From positions 114,950 to 178,949 of the forward strand of contig MNCI01005898.1 of assembly GCA_015680685.1 (NCBI GenBank): a DNA stretch of 64,000 nt, given 5' to 3'. The notes beneath the pieces are model-generated. The model did not search any database. It was given only the letters and a program-made list of their open reading frames with translations, and was not told where the DNA came from. The position numbers and the translations under genes were made by a program. Shown here one piece after another: positions 54,201 through 58,291 of this stretch. Each line of letters opens with the position of its first letter. Position 1 is the first letter of the stretch. Source of the stretch: Gnetum montanum (lineage: Eukaryota; Streptophyta; Gnetopsida; Gnetales; Gnetaceae).

Positions 54201-54770
54201 TAAATAGAAATGGACAACTTCCATTAAACAGTCTGTTCGATGCTATGAAGAATTATAAAGTCTGTAAAAATCAATAATTTCTCCTATCAATTCTGCATAG
54301 AAGGATCCAAAAGGATGGCGAATTAAAACCACAATGGAATTTTACCCTCCTTGTTACATGCTCGAAACGAAATGTCAATTACGTTTCAGAGCTCTAGTTA
54401 GGTTCGTTTGAATCCCTATAGCTCCAAGAAGAAGCCATTACAATATTTACGAACCACTGCAGATAAGGCCATTAAAATCCTATCTAAATCTTGAGTGCAG
54501 AAGGAGTGAAAACCCCGTTATCAGTGATGAAAAAGATCAACGTGTATCACAAAATCTGTTTCATAGAAATATGCCAGGGCAGTTGCCGTGGTAAGAAAAA
54601 CTGTTAACTATTTCTTGAAAAAAAACTTAAATGACGGCATTGACAGGTACCATAGAGAATGCATTGGTCGCGAGAAAGGATAGAAGGTAGGAAGTAGGTA
54701 TAGGTACCTGAAGAGAATAAAATATGGTGAGTGCTGCCAGTATAAGGATGCCAAGATCCCTCTTCCTCAT
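26757..54770 (-). CDS. NERD1: NERD1-like FG-GAP repeat membrane protein, 13 coding exons, complete
   Basis: Orthologue of Arabidopsis NERD1 (At3g51050), a plant membrane protein reported at the Golgi that interacts genetically with exocyst subunits in root growth and cell expansion. Exons: 54708-54770, 51021-51179, 49968-50219, 49696-49815, 49206-49277, 38506-38610, 37953-38051, 36820-36873, 36507-36710, 36043-36168, 28271-28336, 27399-27698, 26757-27236. The 2100-nt frame has 699 codons plus TAG, about the family length, with no internal stop. Features: N-terminal signal-anchor-like stretch (residues 6-20); Ca-binding-loop-like FG-GAP motifs DLNGDG (55-60), DVNGDG (429-434) and a weaker DFSNDG (632-637); a basic linker (about 320-375); a C-terminal membrane span (about 661-681) with a short basic tail. 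The start was chosen because MRKRDLGIL matches the family N-terminus and lies directly before a GT donor. All introns are GT-AG and phase 0. I infer a purifying-selected, functional gene from frame conservation across 28 kb. Confidence 0.93.
27399..27698 (-). CDS. NERD1: NERD1 exon 12 (residues 441-540)
   Basis: Contains KPCWAVATSGVPVKEQLFN and HRHRKGSHGDVIFLTSRGE, both family hallmarks. The acceptor is TTCAG and the donor GTAGTT. Confidence 0.93.
28271..28336 (-). CDS. NERD1: NERD1 exon 11 (residues 419-440)
   Basis: A 66-nt exon encoding GGLHADVNGDGVLDHVQ, the second FG-GAP motif. The acceptor is GGCAG and the donor GTACAT. Confidence 0.92.
28337..29655. other. Intron 10, proximal part: no element recognised
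   Basis: Intronic sequence. The open plus frame at 28839-29066 has no recognisable domain. Around 29510-29650 the minus strand ends in an A/T-rich run, reminiscent of a retroposon 3' end, but no coding part adjoins it. Confidence 0.35.
29656..30213. repeat. 205-bp direct repeat pair, 353-bp spacing, intron 10
   Basis: Copy 1 (29656-29860) and copy 2 (30009-30213) match at well over 90% of positions. Shared text includes CAATACTGGTTTTCACTCTT and ATCTTCCAGAAGAA. The 148-bp spacer is unrelated. It may be a local duplication, or the ends of a small element whose interior is otherwise unrecognisable. Confidence 0.85.
30904..31168 (-). mobile_element. tRNA-derived SINE (type 2) with target-site duplication, intron 10
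   Basis: On the minus strand the element opens with a tRNA-like head: A box TTAGTTGGTTAGAG at 31124-31137, then GCATGCACCTTGTGGT, then a decayed B box GGTTTAATTCC at 31086-31096. It continues ~150 bp to an AT-rich end. Flanks ACAACTAAGTTGTGATT (30904-30920) and ACAACTAAGTCATGATT (31152-31168) match at 15 of 17 positions, a target duplication typical of LINE-mobilised SINEs. The A-B spacing suits a tRNA. It is not a working tRNA gene. Confidence 0.8.
31682..31706. repeat. (AAAAG)n microsatellite
   Basis: About four to five AAAAG units in intron 10. Confidence 0.8.
32040..32265 (-). mobile_element. tRNA-derived SINE (type 1) with internal duplication, intron 10
   Basis: The minus strand reads GAGTTTGAGCCTGAGTGCAGC, then GAAGAGGTTAGGCTTT, CTACCAACCCTCCCAAGACC, CTGCTTAGCAGGGTGAGCACTGTGG and GATGATGATCC. 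These blocks are in the same order as in the copies at 37300-37470 and 52499-52665. The head-to-middle section is present twice (about 32170-32250 and 32090-32160), so it is an internally duplicated copy. Confidence 0.75.
33777..33957 (+). repeat. Two short tandem duplications inside the LINE
   Basis: A 28-bp duplication (33777-33804, 33805-33832; one difference) and a 21-bp perfect duplication (33916-33936, 33937-33957). Both post-date LINE decay or mark slippage. Confidence 0.85.
34452..34583 (+). repeat. 66-bp tandem duplication in the LINE tail
   Basis: Copies 34452-34517 and 34518-34583 differ at one base. The period preserves the frame but the first copy already contains a TAG. Confidence 0.9.
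34831..36042. other. Intron 10, distal part: nothing recognised
   Basis: Between the LINE and exon 10 I see no further element or conserved motif. Confidence 0.4.
36043..36168 (-). CDS. NERD1: NERD1 exon 10 (residues 377-418)
   Basis: Contains ITNYTQLWWVPNVLVAHQK and GIEAIHLASGRTVCK. The acceptor is AAACAG and the donor GTAACA. The 7.7 kb intron 10 follows. Confidence 0.92.
36507..36710 (-). CDS. NERD1: NERD1 exon 9 (residues 309-376)
   Basis: Begins ERREDTVFKLAHFRKHKRK and encodes the Lys/Arg-rich linker, ending SGKERK. The acceptor is ATGCAG and the donor GTAGTT. Confidence 0.92.
36820..36873 (-). CDS. NERD1: NERD1 exon 8 (residues 291-308)
   Basis: A small 54-nt exon encoding VDCKEFRESILGVMPHRW, nearly invariant in the family. 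The donor is GTATGC. Confidence 0.92.
37300..37470 (+). mobile_element. tRNA-derived SINE (type 1), intron 7
   Basis: The head GACAGCAAGGTACTTG is followed by an anticodon-arm-like ACTTGTTTCACAAGT hairpin and a consensus Pol III B box GGTTCGAGCC at 37348-37357. The body then shows GAAGAGGTTAAGCTTT, CTACCAACCCTCTTGG, CTGCTTAGTGGGATGAGTACTGTGG and GATGATC, ending in T- and A-rich runs. It aligns block by block with 32040-32265 and 52499-52665 (both minus). It is antisense to NERD1. Confidence 0.8.
37953..38051 (-). CDS. NERD1: NERD1 exon 7 (residues 258-290)
   Basis: Contains LIPQHNYKLDAQSLVSRHHGE, clearly the family block IPQHNYKLDVHALNSRHPGE. The donor is GTACAG. Confidence 0.9.
38506..38610 (-). 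CDS. NERD1: NERD1 exon 6 (residues 223-257)
   Basis: Encodes LRYFTYYAFAGRSGAQRW, the counterpart of the family LRHFSVYAFAGKTG block. The acceptor is AATAG and the donor GTATGT. It follows the giant intron 5, so its join to exon 5 depends on homology and phase. Confidence 0.88.
38611..38959. other. Intron 5 start, with a 27-bp string shared with the intron-10 LINE
   Basis: No gene. At about 38829-38855 a string of TTG, ten A and GTCAGGCAAGTTAT also occurs at about 33832-33858 in the LINE. A plus frame at 38760-38957 runs over it but is Lys-rich low complexity. Confidence 0.5.
38960..39790 (-). pseudogene. Decayed coiled-coil, gag-like frame, intron 5
   Basis: The minus strand reads, with several stops in one main frame, a long Glu/Lys/Arg-rich coiled coil (for example LRREFEEKFIADLNYAI, RLEDQLREEIREDLRREAE). 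A more ordered C-terminal part follows (WLQIGKCLYTVMGINRDT, ISCTLHLDKARHLGKKIQDQ). This suits a retroelement gag or a captured host coiled-coil gene. I recognise no family. Confidence 0.45.
40070..40838 (+). pseudogene. Ty3/gypsy integrase core and C-terminus, intron 5
   Basis: Plus strand: SFMIIATEYFTKWVEAIPL, then FGLPLVIVTNN, SLYYPQANGQDKASNKV, WHKQLLNTLWAYKTTFRTA and TGATPYSLVYGFEAI, then a C-terminal EGPFLITKAYG block ending MNYSYLKPYY. These follow the order of plant gypsy integrases. The second catalytic Asp (normally in SDNG) is Asn in VTNN, and the catalytic Glu in the NGQAEATN box is Lys in NGQDKASN. With stops and frame breaks, it is inactive. No protease or reverse transcriptase adjoins it. 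Confidence 0.88.
40839..42435. other. Post-integrase non-coding DNA, intron 5
   Basis: No coding similarity. An A/G-rich tract at 41458-41490 and an inverted repeat at 42110-42155 (10-bp arms GGTGTAATTC and GAATTACACC) stand out. This could be the 3' untranslated part and LTR of the gypsy fragment, but LTR ends were not found. Confidence 0.35.
42436..42890 (+). repeat. Dispersed ~450-bp repeat, partner of 8445-8895
   Basis: Plus-strand counterpart of the minus-strand block at 8445-8895, sharing its landmarks in order and ending CTTAGGTGATCAAC...CCTAAGG. The frames at 42444-42926 are by-products. Probably LTR-derived. Confidence 0.65.
43439..43630 (-). mobile_element. Athila-like LTR end fragment, intron 5
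   Basis: On the minus strand the last ~100 bases align with the LTR ends at 2628-2740 (minus) and 58040-58149 (plus): TTAGTTCATGGAATTCGACC, then GAACGCTTGTGATTCATATGG, then GGGCATAGGG, ending GCTCATTA. No primer-binding site follows, so it is a detached fragment. Confidence 0.6.
43680..45775 (-). pseudogene. Gag-like retroelement frame with a plant-transposon-type domain, intron 5
   Basis: The minus strand opens near 45770 with a possible start (MAPFGFRREK), soon interrupted by stops. From about 45540 come MEAYLECIMFNEVQSS and, near 45150-44950, VYFKSVAYHLNPMVRP followed by an FPCLICKLC block. This order resembles the 'putative plant transposon protein' domain, in which a helix-rich region ends in FPSLI-x-LC. 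Further on (44260-43770) lies heptad-rich coiled-coil sequence (AQVEEATVTNRWLTVEVAEL). The family call is tentative. Several stops make it a pseudogene. Confidence 0.45.
44259..44363. repeat. Short tandem duplication in the gag-like frame
   Basis: The string TCTAACCACTTCCTACTTTTGCAAACGCA followed by GGATGTCTACCATTGTAACGATG occurs twice in succession (about 44262 and 44308) with one difference. Confidence 0.8.
45786..45799 (-). promoter_or_regulatory. LTR-type TATA box with upstream minisatellite
   Basis: The minus strand reads GCCTATATAAATGC. On that strand it is preceded by repeats of TTGATGCATG/GTTGATG at about 45807-45880. The same TATA core preceded by related repeats occurs at 57321-57391 (plus). 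The start of the gag-like frame lies about 20 bp downstream on the minus strand. Confidence 0.5.
46010..48660 (-). mobile_element. LINE remnant, intron 5, same strand as NERD1
   Basis: Minus strand, 5' to 3'. The end of an apurinic-type endonuclease domain (48364-48648) has FxWSNRR-like LTWSNRRNEADQVMSRID and a terminal SDHRLLLW. The reverse transcriptase has SCSRIVLIPKINNP, FRPIGVCNT and VGFVKGRF. A near-intact catalytic YVDD box lies at 47131-47142, with TILITRAIVP after it. The post-RT region (46612-46815, VNKINQIIRQFVWAGRKGG) is followed by a zf-RVT-like segment (CCPLYDTDAIEIVSS, about 46240). Many stops and shifts are present. The 5' end is truncated near 48660. It is a different copy from the intron-10 LINE. 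Confidence 0.88.
48661..49205. other. Intron 5, end next to exon 5: nothing recognised
   Basis: A-rich intronic DNA with a poly-A run near 48847 and a poly-T run near 48973. No element assigned. Confidence 0.4.
49206..49277 (-). CDS. NERD1: NERD1 exon 5 (residues 199-222)
   Basis: Encodes MYSDPFEEAMVAEKNAEHH and ends KTAE. The acceptor is AAGCAG and the donor GTTAGA. It precedes the 10.6 kb intron 5. Confidence 0.88.
49696..49815 (-). CDS. NERD1: NERD1 exon 4 (residues 159-198)
   Basis: Contains HREISISISNYTLKHGD, near-identical to the Arabidopsis segment, then IIVGGRMEMHPH. The donor is GTATGT. Confidence 0.93.
49968..50219 (-). CDS. NERD1: NERD1 exon 3 (residues 75-158)
   Basis: Starts VLEPHTKGMHEGFAEA and includes ISLLPERVRILAGRQAV and WSIMCFDHNLKKLWD, both strongly conserved in the family. 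The donor is GTGAGA. A GTG at its 5' edge is a normal Val codon and not a start. Confidence 0.93.
50220..51020. other. NERD1 intron 2 (801 bp), no element recognised
   Basis: GT-AG intron with ordinary AT-rich sequence. I see no repeat or RNA gene in it. Confidence 0.7.
51021..51179 (-). CDS. NERD1: NERD1 exon 2 (residues 22-74)
   Basis: Starts HEGDFSFREAW after a CAG acceptor and contains the first FG-GAP motif, IADLNGDGRTEILVA. The donor is GTTAGT. Confidence 0.92.
51180..52498. other. Intron 1, 3' half: degenerate ATTCCAAGTGATT repeats
   Basis: Around 51600-51800, variants of ATTCCAAGTGATTCCA and GATTCCAGAT recur five or more times in a degenerate pattern. No inverted ends were found that would define a MITE. 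Otherwise no feature. Confidence 0.4.
52499..52665 (-). mobile_element. tRNA-derived SINE (type 1), intron 1
   Basis: The minus strand reads GTAAGGTACTTGTTTCTTAAG, then a decayed B box GAGTTTGAGCC, GGGTGTAGCCACT, AGAGGTTAGAGTTTTGCTC, a CATCGACCTTCTTAAGACC block, and GGTGATGATCC. These are the same blocks in the same order as 37300-37470. Confidence 0.75.
53185..53290 (-). mobile_element. tRNA-derived SINE (type 3), intron 1
   Basis: The minus strand starts CTTAGCCTAGTGGTAAGGG (A-box region) and reaches a clear B box GGTTCGATTC about 45 bases later. It continues TAGTAGGCAACACTGAGTTATAAA. The head could fold like a tRNA, but lacks a proper end and continues into the SINE body. It matches the copies upstream of NERD1. 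Confidence 0.7.
54708..54770 (-). CDS. NERD1: NERD1 exon 1 (residues 1-21)
   Basis: Encodes MRKRDLGIL and a hydrophobic run ending FYSLQ, an N-terminal signal-anchor-like segment. The donor is GTACCT. Intron 1 (3.5 kb) follows. Confidence 0.9.
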
Positions 54771-54984
54771 GCTGTTTCTTCCTTCAACGGCAAATTTTAC
54801 AGCATGAGGATTGTCTGCAAAACCCTGGTCGAATCTCTATGCTTTTCGCAACATTTTTGTCGAATTATACATCAACCTTCGCAACTGCTACCAGTCGAGG
54901 TCGTTCCATGCAAGATTTTATGCAATTCAGCAAAAAGCCGAGCAAAACCACTCTGCCGAGAAAGCGCAAATCAGGATTTGTTTT
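54771..54984 (-). promoter_or_regulatory. NERD1 5' leader/promoter-proximal region, open in several frames
   Basis: This GC-richer stretch immediately upstream of the NERD1 ATG is the natural place for the 5' UTR. On the opposite strand it is open in all three frames (54804-55016, 54811-54993, 54839-55039). One reading has a Ser/Thr-rich, then basic N-terminus, which could be a divergent first exon. No TATA box is obvious. Both readings are inference. Confidence 0.4.
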
Positions 54985-55170
54985 TGGCAGTGAGATACTG
55001 GATATCGGAACTTTAAGGTCATACGTTCGAATTAGGTAGGCAGCAGTGAGTTATAAAGTTCTGCAGTTTCGTGTTAACTATATATTTATCCGGGAATGGT
55101 GAGTTATAAAGTTCTCTAGTTTTATATACGTTAGGTTTACCTATAGTTTAATTATTTTGGTTTACAATTG
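54985..55170 (+). mobile_element. tRNA-derived SINE (type 3) upstream of NERD1
   Basis: Contains a B-box-like CGTTCGAATTAG, then GTAGGCAGCAGTGAGTTATAAA. The 3' end TTTACCTATAGTTTAATTATTTTGG matches GTACCTATGTTTCAATTATTTTC of the copy at 55938-56083. GTGAGTTATAAAGTTCT occurs twice 53 bp apart, an internal duplication. The 5' boundary is uncertain. Confidence 0.6.
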
Positions 55171-55292
55171 GAATATGAAATAATTAAAATATACATATAT
55201 TCTAAGATATATAAAAATTGATAACTCAATGCTCCTTAAGATTACTAAGATTACCATGCCAAAACCTTTACCACTAGGTTAACAATAAGCTT
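55171..55292 (-). mobile_element. SINE (type 3), tail-to-tail with the previous copy
   Basis: The minus strand reads TTAACCTAGTGGTAAAGG, then TTTGGCATGGTAATC, then GGAGCATTGAGTTATCAA and an AT-rich tail. The A-box region is clear and the B box is decayed. With 54985-55170 it makes an inverted pair. Confidence 0.55.
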
Positions 55293-55937
55293 ACTCGTTT
55301 AATTCCAATAAATATTATTTAAGAAAATTTTCAGGTTCTAATACCCTTATATTTTATGGAGGAATTTAAGATGTTGCTAAAATTACGGTTAAGATTGATG
55401 GGGCTGTAAACAAATCATAAAATAGAAGAGTCATCGATGTAATTAAACTGTAGAACAAAAATGGGCTTCACCTAAGGAACACCTTAACAATTTTGGCTAT
55501 AACTTTTCAAGTTTTTATCTTTGGGGTATCAAAAGATCAAACCTTGCCTTCTTTTAGACACTCAAGTTTTCACTTTATATTAACGACTTCATGTAAACAA
55601 GCAAAAAAAAACATGATGTATACATTTACGAGCTAAAGTATGAGCTATTAAACAATATCACCTTGAGGAGACAAATGAAAAACATTAATTAGAGAATTTT
55701 TGTGATAAATCACATTACTTTGAAATTTCCAAATGCATAAAGAATTAGAGGAAGTAAAAATCTTTGAAGTTGAGAAGTCTTGCCAAATAAAACTTTTTCC
55801 AAATTTGTCTTAAAACTATGCAAATATGAGGTGCACTAAGACCAAAAACTTCAAGCAAGCTAATAAGTAAAAAAGCAATGGATGAATAAGATTTCCATGT
55901 TGCAAAGATGACATCTAGGGTCATAAACACCCAAATG
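55293..55937. other. Intergenic, nothing recognised
   Basis: AT-rich DNA between SINE copies. The last 13 bases (55925-55937) form the left target duplication of the next SINE. Confidence 0.4.
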
Positions 55938-56083
55938 AGGGTAACAATGAGGTGTTGGCCTACTGGTGGAGATCTCTGGCTGGTAACCTCGAGTCACTTT
56001 TGATTCTACTTGGTAGCATTAAGTTATAAACTTTTATAAATCTTAGGGTGTACCTATGTTTCAATTATTTTCAGTTTTAACAC
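55938..56083 (+). mobile_element. SINE (type 3) with target-site duplication
   Basis: The head TTGGCCTACTGGTGGAGATC is followed by GGTAGCATTAAGTTATAAA, CTTAGGGTGTACCTATGTTTC and an AT-rich end. Flanks AAACACCCAAATG (55925-55937) and AAACACTCAAATG (56084-56096) match at 12 of 13 positions, fixing both ends. A fragment of a further copy (GTTAGCCTAGTG) follows near 56159. Confidence 0.75.
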
Positions 56084-56096
56084 AAACACTCAAATG

Positions 56097-56651
56097 GGAA
56101 AGATAAATACCAATAGGCAAAGCTTGATGAATCGAATATAATAAAAAAATATAATGTGTTAGCCTAGTGTTAAGACCCCAAAATTAATATTAATAATAAG
56201 TAAAAAAGAAATTGTACATCTAAGGATAAGCATTGAGGCTCTAGGTGATAATCCTTTTTGAACTCCAAGCAATTGATGGTTTCAATTTGCTTCTACAAGC
56301 CAAGTGTTTAAAGTTTTGTTTATCTCAAGGATTTATGAAGATATTTTGGCAAAAAAAATTTTGGTAACGAATGATCTAAAAATAGAGAATACTAAGTGTA
56401 ACGACCGAAAACGTCAGCTACTAGAACATCGAGGGGTTCACGAGCACATAGCATAACCCCACCTCTATGCGAGAGCCTTGTTAGAAAATAGAGGCGAAAT
56501 GCCCTAGACGATCTTGTTAATTGATTAGGGACTTTACCGACTACAACCAAGATATTGGGTGCAACCAGGAGTGGTGTGGTTAGCTAAAATGCAAATGCAA
56601 ACAACGCGAAATGATACTAACTGTTAAAGTGGTGTTTCGCAATGCTAAGTA
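56097..56651. other. Intergenic; CG-richer block starting TGTAACGACC
   Basis: From 56397 (TGTAACGACCGAAAACGTC) composition becomes richer in CG for about 250 bases. The TG start could be an LTR edge, but no matching end was found. No coding similarity. Confidence 0.35.
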
Positions 56652-56728
56652 TAGAATATGAGGTCCAAGACCACACTTACAGGAACTATCACCCTACAGA
56701 TGCCCAATGTAAGAAAGATCAACACATG
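56652..56728 (+). repeat. 77-bp copy of retroelement gag sequence ending at an N
   Basis: Matches 58541-58617 at 76 of 77 positions. The next base (56729) is N and similarity ends there. All other dispersed repeats in the window are far more diverged. Confidence 0.9.
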
Positions 56729-56971
56729 NGTGTCAACCCATGAAGCATAGTACAGTGTGATGATGCATGAAAAAGTGCAAAAAGACGTAAGAAAATGCTA
56801 GAAACAAGAGAGAGAAATGGAACACCACCCTAAATGGGAGTGTAGTTAACTCCAAAAGGGTCTCATAGGGTACATAGTGTACAACAAGCGTAGTGGGAGC
56901 ATAGTCATAGTCTCGATAGTGTCAAGCCATGAAGTCTAGCACTTGCCATGATGAACCATGCCTTCCAGGTT

Positions 56972-57090
56972 GGCTACCATGGTGTACCGTGTGGTGTTCT
57001 ACAGGGCTACAACGAGGCTATGGTGTACCGTGTGGTGCAAAGCTACAACAGGGCCATGGTGTACTATGCGGTGCAAGGTTGCACTAAGAT
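56972..57090 (+). repeat. Three-unit minisatellite, ~36-41 bp
   Basis: Units begin with ATGGTGTACCGTGTGGTG at 56979 and 57020 and a diverged ATGGTGTACTATGCGGTG at 57056. Each is followed by a CTACAAC or TTGCAC linker. Confidence 0.85.
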
Positions 57091-57099
57091 CTCTCAAAT

Positions 57100-58149
57100 T
57101 GTAAATACTTTGAAGGATTTTTTGAAGCTTTTAATTTTGTTTTACTTGATGATTTATATAAATCTCTATTAAAAGATATCCCTTCTCAATATATCTTTTT
57201 GTAGATTATTAATTTATTTGTCCAAATAAGCATTTTATAATGGTGATTCAAACTATCTTTGAATGCTATGAAATTAATGTTTTGCATACCCACTATTGAT
57301 GAGTTGTACTTAGATAGGTTGCATCGACGCATGGTTAGATGCATCAACGCAAATGTGTCAACGCTAACGTAGGCAAGGCCTATATAAATGCATGTATCAA
57401 CCACATTTATGACATCTTGGATTCAATAGCATAGTGAAGCTCTTACAGTTCCTTGTCTCCAGAATTAGAATATTTTTCCTCTCAGTGCCTACAATGTGAA
57501 TTAAAGAGATCGTACAATGCTTTATTCAAATGCCATGTACTTGAACACATTGGTGTGAACGATAATAAAGTTGAGATTTCTTATATTCATTGTAGCACTT
57601 GGATTAGTTTACTCTTTCTTATTTACATTTTACTTTTAATACAATTTACATCTATGATTTTAATTAATTAATATACTTAACCATAAATACATAAGTACGA
57701 CCACTTCAAGCATGATGTATTATGCTTGGTAATCCCATGAGTGGACATTTGGTATGCCCAACAATATAGCCACTTGGTAACCTAGTAGCATTAATACTAA
57801 TTTGGGATGTGTACAATTAGTGGGAATGATTACTTCACGTTAGGAGAGTTAGTTGTTAGATTAGATAAGTAGTTAAATAATTAATTGTTAAACCTTCCTT
57901 TACTCATCTAGCTATTAGGATGAAAAAAAATATAAAAATACTTTTAAAAATAGACATCATATGCCTTAACTCACATTTAACCATACATACTGCTAACACA
58001 AGTGTGAGGAAGACAATGATCATACAGCTCCTTGACTCACGGTTTAAGACTATATGTAACTTAGGAACTAAGTCCACAGAATTTGATCAAATAGCTAGTG
58101 AACACTTTGATTCGTATAATTGGGCGTAGGGGATACCCATTGCTCATCA
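57100..58149 (+). mobile_element. 5' LTR of the Athila-like element (left edge uncertain)
   Basis: The right edge is fixed: ...GCTCATCA, one spacer base, then the primer-binding site. The last ~110 bases align with the LTR end at 2628-2740. A TATA box at 57381 lies ~770 bp before the end. The left edge is not visible. Confidence 0.6.
57321..57391 (+). promoter_or_regulatory. LTR promoter: GCATCRACGC repeats then TATATAAATG
   Basis: GCATCGACGCATG, GCATCAACGCAAA and GTCAACGCTAACG precede GCCTATATAAATGC (57378-57391). The arrangement parallels 45786-45880 (minus) and 8291-8440 (minus). Confidence 0.5.
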
Positions 58150-58150
58150 T

Positions 58151-58168
58151 TGGCATCATTGTCGAAGG
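58151..58168 (+). other. Primer-binding site, decayed tRNA-Asp type
   Basis: Reads TGGCATCATTGTCGAAGG against the family TGGCGCCGTTGCCGGGGA: 12 of 18 match and every difference is a transition. It is one base after the LTR end TCATCA. Confidence 0.65.
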
Positions 58169-58291
58169 CTTTAGTTAGCTAAGTGCACTAATTAGTAGTA
58201 GATTGTGAAGTTATACAAAGACATTGTAAAGATAACACAACAATGACTAACTATCATCCAATAAGGGAAACAACTACTCTGATTTCTTCTC

